From Candidatus Rhodoferax mariagerensis (GTDB lineage Bacteria; Pseudomonadota; Gammaproteobacteria; Burkholderiales; Burkholderiaceae_C), in assembly GCA_016719055.1 (NCBI GenBank), contig JADKAW010000044.1, positions 173,829 to 237,828 of the forward strand: a stretch of 64,000 nucleotides of DNA, read 5' to 3'. Under the pieces are notes generated by a model. That model did not search any database and had not been told where the DNA came from. It worked only from the letters and a program-made list of their open reading frames with translations. Every line of letters starts with the position of its first letter. Position 1 is the stretch's first letter. This document shows positions 24,469-34,209 of the stretch, one piece after another. The position numbers were made by a program, and so were the translations under genes.

Positions 24469-25884
24469 ATGGGCATTCAAATCATCAAGATGCCTGACAT
24501 TGGCGAAGGCATTGCCGAAGTCGAACTGGTGGCCTGGCATGTGAAAGTGGGCGACACGGTAGCCGAAGACCAGATTCTGGCCGACGTGATGACCGACAAG
24601 GCCACGGTCGAAATCCCCTCACCGGTCACCGGCAAGGTGCTGGCGCTGGGTGGCGCGGTTGGCGAGGTGATGGCGGTGGGCTCCGAAGTGATCCGCATTG
24701 AGGTGGATGGGAAGGGCAACTTCAAGGACGAACCTGCTGCTGCTGCAACCTCGGCCACGGCCACGGCCACAGCGCCCAGTTTGGCATCACCAGCGGCGGC
24801 CATGGCATCAGCGTCATCAGATTTGAGAATAACGAAGGCAGTGGCCACTGCATCCGAAGCACCTGCAGCACGCTCAACACCGTTAGCCATGTCAGTGACC
24901 ACAGCTCAAGCGGCGACTGGTGTTGACTCGGGAAAGCCGACTGCTGTCCCGCTCAAGGGATCGGCTACAGCCAATACAGGCTCTACACCCGCAACGGGCA
25001 TCGACAGGCCCATCGCAGCCCCCGCAGTGCGGCGTCGCGCCTGGGAACTCGGCGTGGACCTGGCGCAAGTGCCAGCCAGCGGCAACGCCGGTCAGATCAC
25101 CCAGGCTGACCTGACCGCATTTGCTGCCAAACGCTCTGATTTGAATAGCTACTTGTGCAATCAGGACAAAGGCTACAGGCCATTGGAGGCACAAGAAGTG
25201 ATTCCGGTCATCGGCCTGCGGCGCAAGATTGCGCAGAAGATGCAGGAAGCCAAGCGCCGCATTCCGCACTTCACCTATGTCGAGGAAATCGACGTCACCG
25301 AGCTTGAAGCCTTGCGCACCACCCTTAACAGCCAGCATGGTCAAACTCGCGGTCGCCTCACGCTGCTGCCGTTTTTGATCCGCGCCATGGTGCTGGCCGT
25401 GCGCGAGCACCCCGAGGTCAATGCGCGCTATGACGACGATGCGGGTGTGCTGACCCGTTATGCCGCCCTGCACGTTGGCCTGGCCACCCAAACCGGCGGA
25501 GGCTTGATGGTGCCGGTGATTCGGCATGCCGAAACGCTGGACCTGTGGGCCTGCGCCGCCGAAGTGCTGCGCCTGGCCGAAGCGGCGCGCAGCGGTCGGG
25601 CCACGCGCGAAGAACTGAATGGATCCACCATCACCCTGACCAGCCTGGGCGCGCTGGGTGGCATTGTCAGCACACCGGTGATCAACCACCCCGAGGTGGC
25701 GATTGTCGGCACCAACCGCATCGTGGAGCGCCCGATGGTCAAAGGAGGTGCCGTGGTGATTCGCAAGATGATGAATTTGTCGTCGTCTTTCGACCACCGG
25801 GTGGTCGATGGCTTGCACGCAGCAGAGTTTATTCAACGCCTGCGCAGCTTGCTGGAGTGCCCCGGCACGCTGTTTGTACTCTGA
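24469..25884 (+). CDS. bkdB: Branched-chain 2-oxoacid dehydrogenase E2 (dihydrolipoamide acyltransferase)
   Basis: A 471-residue protein. One lipoyl domain (residues 1-80; lipoylated Lys in MTDKATVEIPS), an Ala/Thr-rich linker, an E1/E3-binding domain (about 183-222, APAVRRRAWELGVDL) and the acyltransferase domain ending in FDHRVVDGLHAAEF. A linker of about 20 residues before the catalytic domain (SDLNSYLCNQDKGYRPLEAQ) is encoded by a copy of a dispersed repeat. No E3 (lpdV) gene follows, so the complex must use E3 made elsewhere. A terminator lies just downstream. Confidence 0.94.
   Translation: MGIQIIKMPDIGEGIAEVELVAWHVKVGDTVAEDQILADVMTDKATVEIPSPVTGKVLALGGAVGEVMAVGSEVIRIEVDGKGNFKDEPAAAATSATATATAPSLASPAAAMASASSDLRITKAVATASEAPAARSTPLAMSVTTAQAATGVDSGKPTAVPLKGSATANTGSTPATGIDRPIAAPAVRRRAWELGVDLAQVPASGNAGQITQADLTAFAAKRSDLNSYLCNQDKGYRPLEAQEVIPVIGLRRKIAQKMQEAKRRIPHFTYVEEIDVTELEALRTTLNSQHGQTRGRLTLLPFLIRAMVLAVREHPEVNARYDDDAGVLTRYAALHVGLATQTGGGLMVPVIRHAETLDLWACAAEVLRLAEAARSGRATREELNGSTITLTSLGALGGIVSTPVINHPEVAIVGTNRIVERPMVKGGAVVIRKMMNLSSSFDHRVVDGLHAAEFIQRLRSLLECPGTLFVL
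25145..25176 (+). repeat. Copy of dispersed ATAGCT-N17-AARGGCTAS repeat inside bkdB
   Basis: ATAGCT at 25145-25150 and AAAGGCTAC at 25168-25176, with 17 bp between. This spacing is the same as in the intergenic copies at 37014-37045 and 57943-57974. Here it is read through in frame as part of the E2 linker. Confidence 0.5.
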
Positions 25885-25893
25885 AGCCCGCTT

Positions 25894-25925
25894 GAAAGCC
25901 GTTTGTGGTCGGACAAACGGCTTTC
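25894..25925 (+). terminator. Terminator of the bkd operon
   Basis: Perfect 13-bp stem (GAAAGCCGTTTGT, 25894-25906; complement 25913-25925) with a 6-nt loop, followed by GGTTTT. It ends 9 bp before the MscS start codon, so the channel gene needs its own promoter or read-through. Confidence 0.8.
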
Positions 25926-25933
25926 GGTTTTGG

Positions 25934-27586
25934 ATGAAAATCACCGATATGCACGCCAATTTTCTTTTCCTGATCACCGTCGCCCTGGGCCTGGCGACAA
26001 CCGCCAGCTTTTCCGACACTGCCAGCCCGGCAGCCGTGACGGCCAGCGCCGTAGCCCCTGCCGCAACAGCACCGACAAGCGCCGAAAACCTGGTGGTGTT
26101 TAACCGCAAAGTTTTCAGTTTTCGAGCAGCCGTGTCCGGTGTATCTGCGCTCGACCGCGCGCACCGCGCTCAGGCGCGCATCGCTGAGCAGTTGGAGCTT
26201 GACGGGCCCAAACCGGTCACCACCGTGCCCGACACCTTCGGGATCGGAGTGCGCGTCGGCGGGGCCACCAGCTTTTGGGTGACACCAGGCGACCTGGACC
26301 CGCAGCGTGATGACACGCTTGAACAAACCGCTACCAAGGCCGCAAACGCGCTCAAACAAGTCATCGCCGAGAGTGCCGAAAGCCGCAACATGGCGGCCAT
26401 GTTGTGGGCTGGCGGAAAGGCGCTGGCAGCTACGCTGGCAATGTTGGCTATTGTCTGGACCGCATCAAAGTTGCGTCGTGCATTGGCGCGCCGATTGGCC
26501 GCCGCATCAGAAAAGCACGCGAGCCGGGTCAAGGTGGGTGGCTTGTCGGTACTGCAACCGGAGCGTGCGAGTTACGCGGTGCGTTGGTCCGTGATCTGGC
26601 TGTATCGCCTGTTTTTGTTGGTGGTTTTAAGCGAGTGGTTGAGTTATGTGTTGATGCGCTTTCCGTACACCCGTACCTGGGGTGAGTCACTCAGCAGCTT
26701 TTTGTTTGACCTGGCTGCCAGAATGCTCATGGCTGCGGTCGGCGCGCTGCCAGACCTGCTGGCTGCCGTGGTGATTTTTTATCTGGCTTATCTGGCGACC
26801 AAGGTTTTAGACCGATTTTTTGCCAATGTCCAGACCGATCAGCTGCAAATTGGTTGGCTTGATGCCGATATTCTTGTGCCCACCCGTCGGATTGCCAAAG
26901 TGATTGTGTGGATTTTTGCGCTGGCCATGGCGTATCCCTATTTGCCGGGTTCACAAACCGAGGCGTTTAAAGGTTTGTCGGTGCTGATCGGCCTGATGGT
27001 GTCGCTTGGGGCATCAAGCCTGGTCGGCCAGGCCGCCAGTGGCCTGATTCTGACGTTTGGCCGGGTCTACCGCAAAGGTGAATTCGTGCGCGTGGGCACC
27101 GTGGAAGGTACCGTGATGGAACTGGGCATGTTCACCACGCGAATCCGCACCGGCCTGGGCGAAGAGTTGACCGTGTCCAATTCAAGCGTGCTGGCCGACA
27201 CCACCGTGAATTACTCTCGCGCAGTCAAGGGCAGTGGTTTTGTCGTGGACACCACGGTGACCATCGGTTATGACACGCCTTGGCGGCAAGTGCATGCGAT
27301 GCTGGAGGAGGCGGCAAAGCGTACACCGGGCGTGCTCGAAGAGCCAGCACCCGTGGTGTTTCAGACCGCGTTGAGCGACTGGTACCCACAATATCGCTTG
27401 GTGTGCCAGGCTTTGCCCTCAGAGCCCCGGCCGCGTGCGGTAGTACTCAGTGCGTTGCATGCCAATATTCAGGATGTGTTCAATGAATACGGTGTACAGA
27501 TCATGTCGCCCCAGTACTTTGAAGACCCGTCAGAACCCAAGGTGGTGCCGCGCGAGCGCTGGTTTACCGCGCCAGCCAAAGAATAG
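25934..27586 (+). CDS. MscS family mechanosensitive ion channel with long N-terminal region
   Basis: About 550 residues. A signal-like N-terminus is followed by a periplasmic stretch to about residue 150, then four to five membrane spans and the MscS pore/beta domain: GLMVSLGASSLVGQAASGLILTF, YRKGEFVRVG and VTVSNSSVLADT-type segments. It opens on membrane tension to release solutes. The ATG at 25934 is favoured; 25949 is an alternative. The beta domain looks complete. Confidence 0.88.
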   Translation: MKITDMHANFLFLITVALGLATTASFSDTASPAAVTASAVAPAATAPTSAENLVVFNRKVFSFRAAVSGVSALDRAHRAQARIAEQLELDGPKPVTTVPDTFGIGVRVGGATSFWVTPGDLDPQRDDTLEQTATKAANALKQVIAESAESRNMAAMLWAGGKALAATLAMLAIVWTASKLRRALARRLAAASEKHASRVKVGGLSVLQPERASYAVRWSVIWLYRLFLLVVLSEWLSYVLMRFPYTRTWGESLSSFLFDLAARMLMAAVGALPDLLAAVVIFYLAYLATKVLDRFFANVQTDQLQIGWLDADILVPTRRIAKVIVWIFALAMAYPYLPGSQTEAFKGLSVLIGLMVSLGASSLVGQAASGLILTFGRVYRKGEFVRVGTVEGTVMELGMFTTRIRTGLGEELTVSNSSVLADTTVNYSRAVKGSGFVVDTTVTIGYDTPWRQVHAMLEEAAKRTPGVLEEPAPVVFQTALSDWYPQYRLVCQALPSEPRPRAVVLSALHANIQDVFNEYGVQIMSPQYFEDPSEPKVVPRERWFTAPAKE

Positions 27587-28249
27587 CTACCGGAACACCA
27601 CCACAATGGTCGGTACCTGTTTGACCCCGGGCTGCTTGGCCAGGTAGTCTCGCAAACAATCCACGATTTTGGTTTTACACAAAGCGCGAACTGCGTCCTC
27701 TCTGGCCACAACCGCGCCGTGTCGATGGGTAAGGTTCATGAATTTTTGCTGAACTTCGGCAAAGGCAGCGCGTTCATCAATCAGTATCTCGCTCACAGAC
27801 ACCTCATGGGCCGCATTTTTGACTACAGCCGACCCCACCATGACCGGCTGGCCGCATTTGATTTGAATGCCAGGGGGCTCGACCACAAGCTCCAGGCTGT
27901 CCGCCTTGAGGTCTGCGGCAAAGCTGAATGCCACCGAATAGCGGCCAACCACCCATACATCTGCTTTAAGCCTGTGTTTGTCCTTGGCAAAACGCTCCAG
28001 GCAGGTGTAATCACGCAGCACCGAAACGTTCAAGGAGGCCGCCTGGTCGGTCAAGTTTTGTTTGCCGGCGGTCAGATAGTCCGCAAATTTGGTATAGCCC
28101 AGCAGTTTGGTTTGGCAGGCTTCGAGTTCCGTGTTGGCTTTGCGAATGTTGACGGCCGACTCCTGCTGCTCATCGTAGCGTCGAAATTGCATGAAGATAA
28201 ATACGGAAGCAGCGCTGAGAAAACAGCCCGCCACCAACAAAGCCATCAT
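27587..28249 (-). CDS. Hypothetical inner-membrane-anchored protein
   Basis: About 220 residues with one N-terminal membrane anchor (MMALLVAGCFLSAASVFIF), a short coiled-coil-like stretch (residues 30-60), then a mixed alpha/beta domain. The outline faintly recalls DUF4230 proteins; this is not firm. Its stop abuts the convergent MscS stop with no gap. The ATG at 28249 is taken as start. Function unknown. Confidence 0.65.
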   Translation of the reverse strand: MMALLVAGCFLSAASVFIFMQFRRYDEQQESAVNIRKANTELEACQTKLLGYTKFADYLTAGKQNLTDQAASLNVSVLRDYTCLERFAKDKHRLKADVWVVGRYSVAFSFAADLKADSLELVVEPPGIQIKCGQPVMVGSAVVKNAAHEVSVSEILIDERAAFAEVQQKFMNLTHRHGAVVAREDAVRALCKTKIVDCLRDYLAKQPGVKQVPTIVVVFR

Positions 28250-28312
28250 GTTTTCCAAAATCAGATTCCCGAAAATGAACGAATTGCCAAAAAGGGCCCA
28301 GATTTTACTGAC

Positions 28313-31168
28313 TCAATGCGCCTGGTCCCAATTCACTCCAACCCCCACCTCGGCCAGCAGTGGCACCCGCAGATGGGCCACACCTGCCATCAGCCGCGGC
28401 ACTTCATGCTGAACCCAGTCCAGCTCGGCCTGGGGCACCTCAAACACCAGTTCGTCATGCACCTGCATGATCATTTTGGTTGCCAAATGTTGCGCATCAA
28501 TGACTTGCTGCACCTTGACCATGCTGAGTTTGATCAAGTCAGCGGCCGTGCCCTGCATCGGGGCGTTGATGGCGGCACGTTCAGCACCCGCGCGACGTGG
28601 GCCGTTGGGTGAGTTGATCTCGGGCAGATAAAGTCGGCGGCCAAACACGGTTTCGACATAGCCCTGCGCCTTGGCCAACGCCCGTGTCTGATCCATGTAG
28701 TGTTTGACACCGGGGTACCGGTCAAAGTAACGCGCGATATAGTTTTTGGCAGCGGTGTTGTCAATGGCCAGGGCCTTGGCCAAGCCATACGCGCTCATGC
28801 CATAAATCAGGCCAAAGTTGATGACTTTGGCGTACCGGCGCTGCTCACTGGTAACGTGGGCTGTCTCCACACCAAAAATCTCGGCGGCGGTGGCGCGGTG
28901 CACGTCCATGCCATCATGAAACGCCAGCAGCAAGGCCGAATCACCGCTGATGTGCGCCATGATGCGCAATTCGATCTGGCTGTAGTCGGCACTGGCAATC
29001 AGGCTCCCCGCAGGTGCCACAAAAGCCTCTCGCACGCGCCGGCCCTCGGGCGTGCGCACCGGAATATTCTGCAAATTGGGGTCATTGCTGGACAGCCTGC
29101 CGGTGACTGCCACCGCTTGGGCGTAATGGGTGTGGACCCTGCCGGTGCGCGGCAAGGCCAATTGCGCCAGCTTGTCGGTGTAAGTGCCCTTGAGCTTGGC
29201 CAGACCGCGGTGCTCCAGGATCTTGGCCGGCAGCGGGTAGTCTTCGGCCAGTTTTTGCAACACCTCGTCGTCGGTGCTGGGCGTGCCAGTAGGGGTTTTT
29301 TTGACGATGGGCAGGCCGAGCTTGGTGAAAAAAATCTCGCCAATCTGTTTCGGACTGCTCAGGTTAAAGGGTTGCCCGGCCAGCTCGTGTGCCTCTTTTT
29401 CAAGCTGCAAAATGCGTTGGCCCAGGGCATGGCTCTGGGTGGCCAAGGTAGGGGCGTCGATCAACACACCATTGCGCTCGATTCGGTAAAGGGCCTCGCT
29501 GCTGGCAATTTCCAGCTCGTAAATAAAGCGTAGCTTGGCATCACCTTCCAACTGCGGCCAGAGAGCGCGGTGCACATCGAGGGTCATGTCCGAGTCTTCA
29601 CAGGAATACTCGGCTGCCCGGGCCACGTCCACCTGGTCAAAACAGATCTGGCCAGCGCCCTTGCCGCACAGGTCTTCAAAACTGATGCCTTTGCGCCCCA
29701 GGTACCGCTCTGCCAGGCTGGCCAGGCCATGCGGTTTGTGAACTTCCAGCACATAACTTTGCAGCATGGTGTCGTGGGCGTAACCCTGCACTTCAATGCC
29801 GTGGTTGGCAAACACATGGCGGTCGTACTTGACATGCTGGCCCAATTTGGGCCGGGTCGTATCTTCCAGCCAGGGTTTGAGTCTGGCCAACACTTCAGCC
29901 AGGGGCAACTGCGCCGGAGCATCCGGGTAGGCATGCGCCAGCGGAATGTAAGCGGCCTCGCCTGGCATCACGCTGAAACTGATGCCGACAATTTGGGCCC
30001 GCATTTCGTCAAGCGAGGTGGTTTCGGTGTCAATCGCCACCAGGTCAGCGGTTTGCAGCTTGACCAGCCAGGCTTCCAGCGCGTCCCAGGTCAGGACTGT
30101 GTGGTAGTCCACCGTGCTGACGACTGAGGTGGTGCCAGCGTGTCCCGCAAGCGAAGGCTCGGCGGCCGCTTCGGGTGGCTCGGGCTCATCGAACAAATCA
30201 GGCTCACGCAAGCCACCAGATTTCTGAACGGCGACGCTGCGCATGGGTGGCGTGGCCGGGCTGCCGTCTGAAAGGTTTTGCGCTTGCAACGCGCGGGCCA
30301 AACCCTTGAACCCATATTTATCATAAAAAACAGCCAGAGCCCCCGTATTCATTGCGCTGACCACTATGGATTCCATAGTGGGTAAATCTGGCACCCAGTT
30401 TGTCAAGTCGCAGTCTGTCTTGATCGTGACCAAGGTGCGGCCCATGGGCAGCCAGTCCAGCGACTGGCGCAGGCTGTCACCCACCGCACCCTTGATGCTG
30501 TCGGCCTGCGCCACAATCGCGTCCAGCGAACCGTATTCATTGAGCCATTTGGCGGCAGTTTTTGGCCCGACCTTGGGCACACCGGGCACGTTGTCGACCG
30601 TGTCACCCACCAGCGTCTGGTAGTCGCGCATCAGATGCGGTGGCACGCCAAATTCGGCGGTGACGCCGGCAATGTCACGCCGGCGGCCATTCATGGTGTC
30701 GATGATGGTGATGCGCTCATTCACCAGTTGGGCCAGGTCTTTGTCGCCGCTACTCACAATCACATCCATGCCCTGGCCAGCCGCCGCCGCGGCCAGCGTG
30801 CCAATCACGTCATCGGCCTCGACGCCAGGCACGGCCAGCACTTTCCAGCCCATCAGGCGCACCACTTCATGAATCGGCTCAATCTGCGCGCGCAAATTGT
30901 CAGGCATGGGCGAGCGGTTGGCCTTGTACTGCGGGTAAATGTCGTCGCGGAAGGTCGGGCCTTTGGCATCAAAAACACAGGCGGCAAACTGCGCCGGCAC
31001 CTCTTTGCGCAGGCTTTGCAACATGTTGATCATGCCGCGAATCGCGCCAGTGGGCGGGCTGCTGGGGTCACCCGGCACCGCGCGTAAATCAGGCATGGCA
31101 TGAAAGGCGCGGTACAGGTAGCTGGAGCCATCAACCAGCAACAAGGTTTGGGGTAGAGCGGTGTTCAT
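28313..31168 (-). CDS. polA: DNA polymerase I
   Basis: A 951-residue three-domain PolA. N-terminal 5'-3' exonuclease (LLLVDGSSYLYRAFHAMP, residues 9-26; to about 300). 3'-5' exonuclease with an intact first motif (VAIDTETTSLD), so proofreading is expected. Polymerase domain with motif A DYSQIELRIMAH, motif B RRYAKVINFGLIYG and motif C QVHDELVFE. It acts in repair and Okazaki-fragment processing. Full length, no defects. Confidence 0.98.
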   Translation of the reverse strand: MNTALPQTLLLVDGSSYLYRAFHAMPDLRAVPGDPSSPPTGAIRGMINMLQSLRKEVPAQFAACVFDAKGPTFRDDIYPQYKANRSPMPDNLRAQIEPIHEVVRLMGWKVLAVPGVEADDVIGTLAAAAAGQGMDVIVSSGDKDLAQLVNERITIIDTMNGRRRDIAGVTAEFGVPPHLMRDYQTLVGDTVDNVPGVPKVGPKTAAKWLNEYGSLDAIVAQADSIKGAVGDSLRQSLDWLPMGRTLVTIKTDCDLTNWVPDLPTMESIVVSAMNTGALAVFYDKYGFKGLARALQAQNLSDGSPATPPMRSVAVQKSGGLREPDLFDEPEPPEAAAEPSLAGHAGTTSVVSTVDYHTVLTWDALEAWLVKLQTADLVAIDTETTSLDEMRAQIVGISFSVMPGEAAYIPLAHAYPDAPAQLPLAEVLARLKPWLEDTTRPKLGQHVKYDRHVFANHGIEVQGYAHDTMLQSYVLEVHKPHGLASLAERYLGRKGISFEDLCGKGAGQICFDQVDVARAAEYSCEDSDMTLDVHRALWPQLEGDAKLRFIYELEIASSEALYRIERNGVLIDAPTLATQSHALGQRILQLEKEAHELAGQPFNLSSPKQIGEIFFTKLGLPIVKKTPTGTPSTDDEVLQKLAEDYPLPAKILEHRGLAKLKGTYTDKLAQLALPRTGRVHTHYAQAVAVTGRLSSNDPNLQNIPVRTPEGRRVREAFVAPAGSLIASADYSQIELRIMAHISGDSALLLAFHDGMDVHRATAAEIFGVETAHVTSEQRRYAKVINFGLIYGMSAYGLAKALAIDNTAAKNYIARYFDRYPGVKHYMDQTRALAKAQGYVETVFGRRLYLPEINSPNGPRRAGAERAAINAPMQGTAADLIKLSMVKVQQVIDAQHLATKMIMQVHDELVFEVPQAELDWVQHEVPRLMAGVAHLRVPLLAEVGVGVNWDQAH

Positions 31169-31221
31169 GAGGGCATTTTGCCTGCATGACCGCTGCGGGT
31201 TGGCAGTTCTACAATCTGCAG

Positions 31222-31545
31222 ATGCAAATCACCGCCCTCCCCACTCGCCTGTTCGCCCTTTCATTGAGTTTGATGCCCCTGTTATGTGGCCTGGCTCAGG
31301 CTCAAGCCGTGCCTGCCAGCACGGCTGCCCAAGCCCCAACCGCCTCTGCACCCAGCACTTCAGCGCCAAAAAGCCGTGAACAACTGACCGAGCGCATTCA
31401 CCTGGAAGATTCGGGTTCGGTGATTGACGAAGTGCGCATTGGTGGCGAAACCAAAAGCATCAATGTTCAACCCAAAGGTGGCATGCCGGCCTACCAGGTC
31501 GCCCCCGTCAGTGGCGAACGCAGCTGGAAAGTCCTGGGGTTCTAA
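31222..31545 (+). CDS. DUF2782 domain protein, exported
   Basis: About 107 residues: a signal peptide (ATG at 31222, hydrophobic core, ALA-like cleavage near AQAQA), a Pro/Ala/Ser-rich linker, and the compact DUF2782 region (residues 60-107: ERIHLEDSGSVIDEVRIGG). The family is mostly beta- and gammaproteobacterial, with unknown function, commonly next to thrB or polA as here. It is 3 bp upstream of thrB and likely cotranscribed. Confidence 0.85.
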   Translation: MQITALPTRLFALSLSLMPLLCGLAQAQAVPASTAAQAPTASAPSTSAPKSREQLTERIHLEDSGSVIDEVRIGGETKSINVQPKGGMPAYQVAPVSGERSWKVLGF

Positions 31546-31548
31546 CGC

Positions 31549-32544
31549 ATGGCGGTTTACACCGAAGTCTCGACCAAAGAGGCTCAGGCCCTGCTGCGTG
31601 CGCTGAACCTGGGCCAGCTGACTGCGCTACAAGCTTGCTCAAGCGGTATCGAAAACACCAACTATTTCGTTAGCGCCGAACGTGATGGCCAGGCCGCTGA
31701 GTATGTCCTGACGCTGTTTGAGCGGCTGACACACCAGCAGTTGCCGTTTTATCTGCATCTGATGAAACATCTGGCCGAACATGACATTCCGGTGCCCAAC
31801 CCCTATGCCAATCAAAAAGGCGAGCTGGTCTTTCATATCCAGGGCAAGCCCGCCGCGCTGGTCAACCGGCTGCGTGGCAAAAGCGAGCTCAACCCCGGCC
31901 CGGCACACGTGGCCCAGGTGGGTGCCCTGCTGGCTCGCATGCACCTGGCGGGGCGTAACTTTGACCAACATCAGCCGAATTTGCGTGCCTTGCCCTGGTG
32001 GAACGAAACCGTGCCGGCGTTAAGGCCCTATCTGAGCGACTCACAAGCAGCCATGATTGGGCGTGAACTCGCGTTTCAGAACCACATTGCTGCCAGTAGC
32101 AGCTACACCGCCTTGCCCCGCGGCCCGGTGCACGCTGACCTGTTTCGCGACAATGTGATGTTCGAGAATGTTGGCGGCACGGCGCAGCTTTGTGGCATTC
32201 TGGATTTTTATTTTGCCGGTGTGGATACCTGGATTTATGACCTGGCGGTCTGTATGAATGACTGGTGTATTGACCTTCAAGCCCATACCCATAAAGAGCA
32301 ATTGGCTCATCATTTGATAGCGTCTTACAACACCGTGCGCCCGCTGCAGGCGGCTGAGCGCGAGCTGCTGCCGGCCATGTTGCGGGCAAGTGCCCTGCGC
32401 TTCTTGTTGTCACGCTTAGGGGACTTTTACTTTCCACGCGAGGCCAGTGTGCTGCAGGCGCATGACCCAAACCATTTTGAACAGGTGCTGCACATGCGCG
32501 CAACCCACGTGATGAGCTTTGATGAACTGGCAGGTCTAGCATGA
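31549..32544 (+). CDS. thrB: Homoserine kinase (ThrB, aminoglycoside-phosphotransferase type)
   Basis: A 331-residue ThrB of the kind found in Pseudomonas and Burkholderia, with the APH fold rather than the GHMP fold of E. coli. Visible are the N-terminal GIENTNYFV nucleotide loop, catalytic loop GPVHADLFRDNVMF and the Mg-binding GILDFYFAG. It phosphorylates L-homoserine on the way to threonine. It overlaps the next gene by 4 bp. Confidence 0.95.
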   Translation: MAVYTEVSTKEAQALLRALNLGQLTALQACSSGIENTNYFVSAERDGQAAEYVLTLFERLTHQQLPFYLHLMKHLAEHDIPVPNPYANQKGELVFHIQGKPAALVNRLRGKSELNPGPAHVAQVGALLARMHLAGRNFDQHQPNLRALPWWNETVPALRPYLSDSQAAMIGRELAFQNHIAASSSYTALPRGPVHADLFRDNVMFENVGGTAQLCGILDFYFAGVDTWIYDLAVCMNDWCIDLQAHTHKEQLAHHLIASYNTVRPLQAAERELLPAMLRASALRFLLSRLGDFYFPREASVLQAHDPNHFEQVLHMRATHVMSFDELAGLA

Positions 32545-33329
32545 AGCTCAATCTGGTCAGACCCCGCACAGGTGCCAGATGGGTGCAATTGGGCATGCGT
32601 ACCTTTTTCAGGCAACCGCTGGCATTGGCCGGGCTGTTTTTCATGTTCATGGCCTTGATGTCGGTGGCCAGCATGGTGCCCATGGCGGGCTTGCCAATCG
32701 CCATGGCACTGCTGCCGGCGGTCACACTCGGGCTGATGGCCGCCACCCGCGAAGCCGAACAAGGCCGCTTTCCGATGCCGCTGATGTTGCTGATCGCCTT
32801 TCGCTCCGGACGCCAAAAATCACTGGCCATGCTGAAGCTCGGGGTGATGTACACGCTGGGTTTTCTGGGCGTGATTGGCCTGGCTTATCTGGCTGACGGG
32901 GGCGACTTTGTACGCATGTATTTGGGCGGAAAAGCACCCACCGGTGCCATGCTGACATCGAGCAGTTTCCAGTCTGCCATGTGGGTCTTTATTGGTTTGC
33001 ACCTGCCGCTGTCCTTGTTGTTTTGGCACGCACCTGCGCTGGTGTTTTGGCAAGACCTGCCACTGATCAAGAGCATGTTTTTCAGCATCATCGCCTGCCT
33101 GCGCAACTTTTGGGCCTATGCTGTTTTTGCACTGCTGTGGATGACCGTCATGGTGTCTGTCATTCTGGGTATCACCGCCTTGGCGACATTGCTTGGCAAC
33201 CCGGACGTGGCTGGAATGCTGCTATTTCCAGCCCTGTTGCTGGTGGCATCGATGTTCTTTACGTCGCTGTACTTTACCTACAGAGACAGTTTTAGTGCGG
33301 CGGCGGACAACACCGAGCGCTTGGTTTGA
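32541..33329 (+). CDS. BPSS1780-type integral membrane protein
   Basis: A 262-residue protein with about six membrane spans, starting RPRTGARWVQLGMRTFFRQP, the hallmark of the BPSS1780 family. Its role is unknown. It is translationally coupled to thrB (ATGA). No catalytic motif is visible. Confidence 0.88.
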   Translation: MKLNLVRPRTGARWVQLGMRTFFRQPLALAGLFFMFMALMSVASMVPMAGLPIAMALLPAVTLGLMAATREAEQGRFPMPLMLLIAFRSGRQKSLAMLKLGVMYTLGFLGVIGLAYLADGGDFVRMYLGGKAPTGAMLTSSSFQSAMWVFIGLHLPLSLLFWHAPALVFWQDLPLIKSMFFSIIACLRNFWAYAVFALLWMTVMVSVILGITALATLLGNPDVAGMLLFPALLLVASMFFTSLYFTYRDSFSAAADNTERLV

Positions 33330-33437
33330 CCACCGTGCAGACACCGAATCCTGGCTTTTTCGACCGCGCTTTGTTGTAACCGCCGCGACAAGTCAGGCGA
33401 TTAGGTGGAAAAAAGCCACCAAAGCGCACCCTGCAAC

Positions 33438-33467
33438 TTGTTTTAACCGAACAGAACAGTTCATAAT
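33438..33467 (+). promoter_or_regulatory. Candidate promoter for the lipoprotein pair
   Basis: TTGTTT (33438-33443) and CATAAT (33462-33467), 18 bp apart, lie about 65 bp before the first lipoprotein gene. Neither box is perfect. Confidence 0.35.
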
Positions 33468-33546
33468 GAGAGCACCTGTTGCTTGATGGGCATCAGTTTC
33501 AGACTTCTCAACCACGAATAAGGGGGCTACCTTGATTCCCAAAACC

Positions 33547-34209
33547 ATGAAGTTGCTTGCTCTGGGCGTATCTGTTGCGCTGTTGGCAGCATGTAAGACT
33601 TCTCCGATTCCTGTTTCTGAGAACTTTCCGATCACGGTTCAGCCCAAGGTTCGGTCAGCTGGCCACTGGAACCTGCTGTCCAAGGATGTGGTCACCCAAA
33701 CACTTGACACCCTGAACAAGGTGGGCACAGTGGCCAACCTGTATGTGGCCCTGCCGCCCAATGCCAGTACCTTTGACATCGCCTTTCGCGAGTTTTTGAT
33801 CACTGAATTGGTCAAGGCCGGTCGTGTGGTGCAGCAAAAGCCTGACAACGCGATGGAGGTCAGCTACCAAACCCTGGTGGTGCGCCACGAAAGTCCCCGC
33901 CCCCATTTTGTTCCCGGTGGTTTCACCATGCTGACTGCGGGTCTGTATGCCATGTACGGGTTGCACCTGGAGCACATGGATGCCAAACTGGCGGGTGGTC
34001 TGGCGCTTGCCGCTACGGCTGACACCGTTGCCAGCATCAATTCAGGTGGCCCAACCCACACGGAGCTGGTCCTGACCACCACGGTGTCCATGAGCGGGCG
34101 ATACTTGGCACGCAAGACGGATATTTACTACGTAGAAGAAGAAGACACCCTTTTGTTTGCCAACCTTCTTCCTCCCAGAGTCAAAACAGTCAAGGTGGTG
34201 GGCCCATGA
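33547..34209 (+). CDS. Hypothetical lipoprotein upstream of a FlgO-like gene
   Basis: About 220 residues with a lipoprotein signal (MKLLALGVSVALLAACKTS; Cys at residue 16), so it is probably membrane anchored. The mature part has no recognised domain. A central hydrophobic stretch (MLTAGLYAMYGL) is present. The ATG at 33547 is preferred; a TTG at 33532 is closer to the AAGGGGG sequence. It overlaps the FlgO-like gene by 4 bp, so the two probably act together. Confidence 0.75.
   Translation: MKLLALGVSVALLAACKTSPIPVSENFPITVQPKVRSAGHWNLLSKDVVTQTLDTLNKVGTVANLYVALPPNASTFDIAFREFLITELVKAGRVVQQKPDNAMEVSYQTLVVRHESPRPHFVPGGFTMLTAGLYAMYGLHLEHMDAKLAGGLALAATADTVASINSGGPTHTELVLTTTVSMSGRYLARKTDIYYVEEEDTLLFANLLPPRVKTVKVVGP

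Noticed and set aside
33405..33421. GGTGG-AAAAAAG-CCACC hairpin as a terminator of the BPSS1780 gene
   Set aside because: The stem is only 5 bp and no T-run follows.
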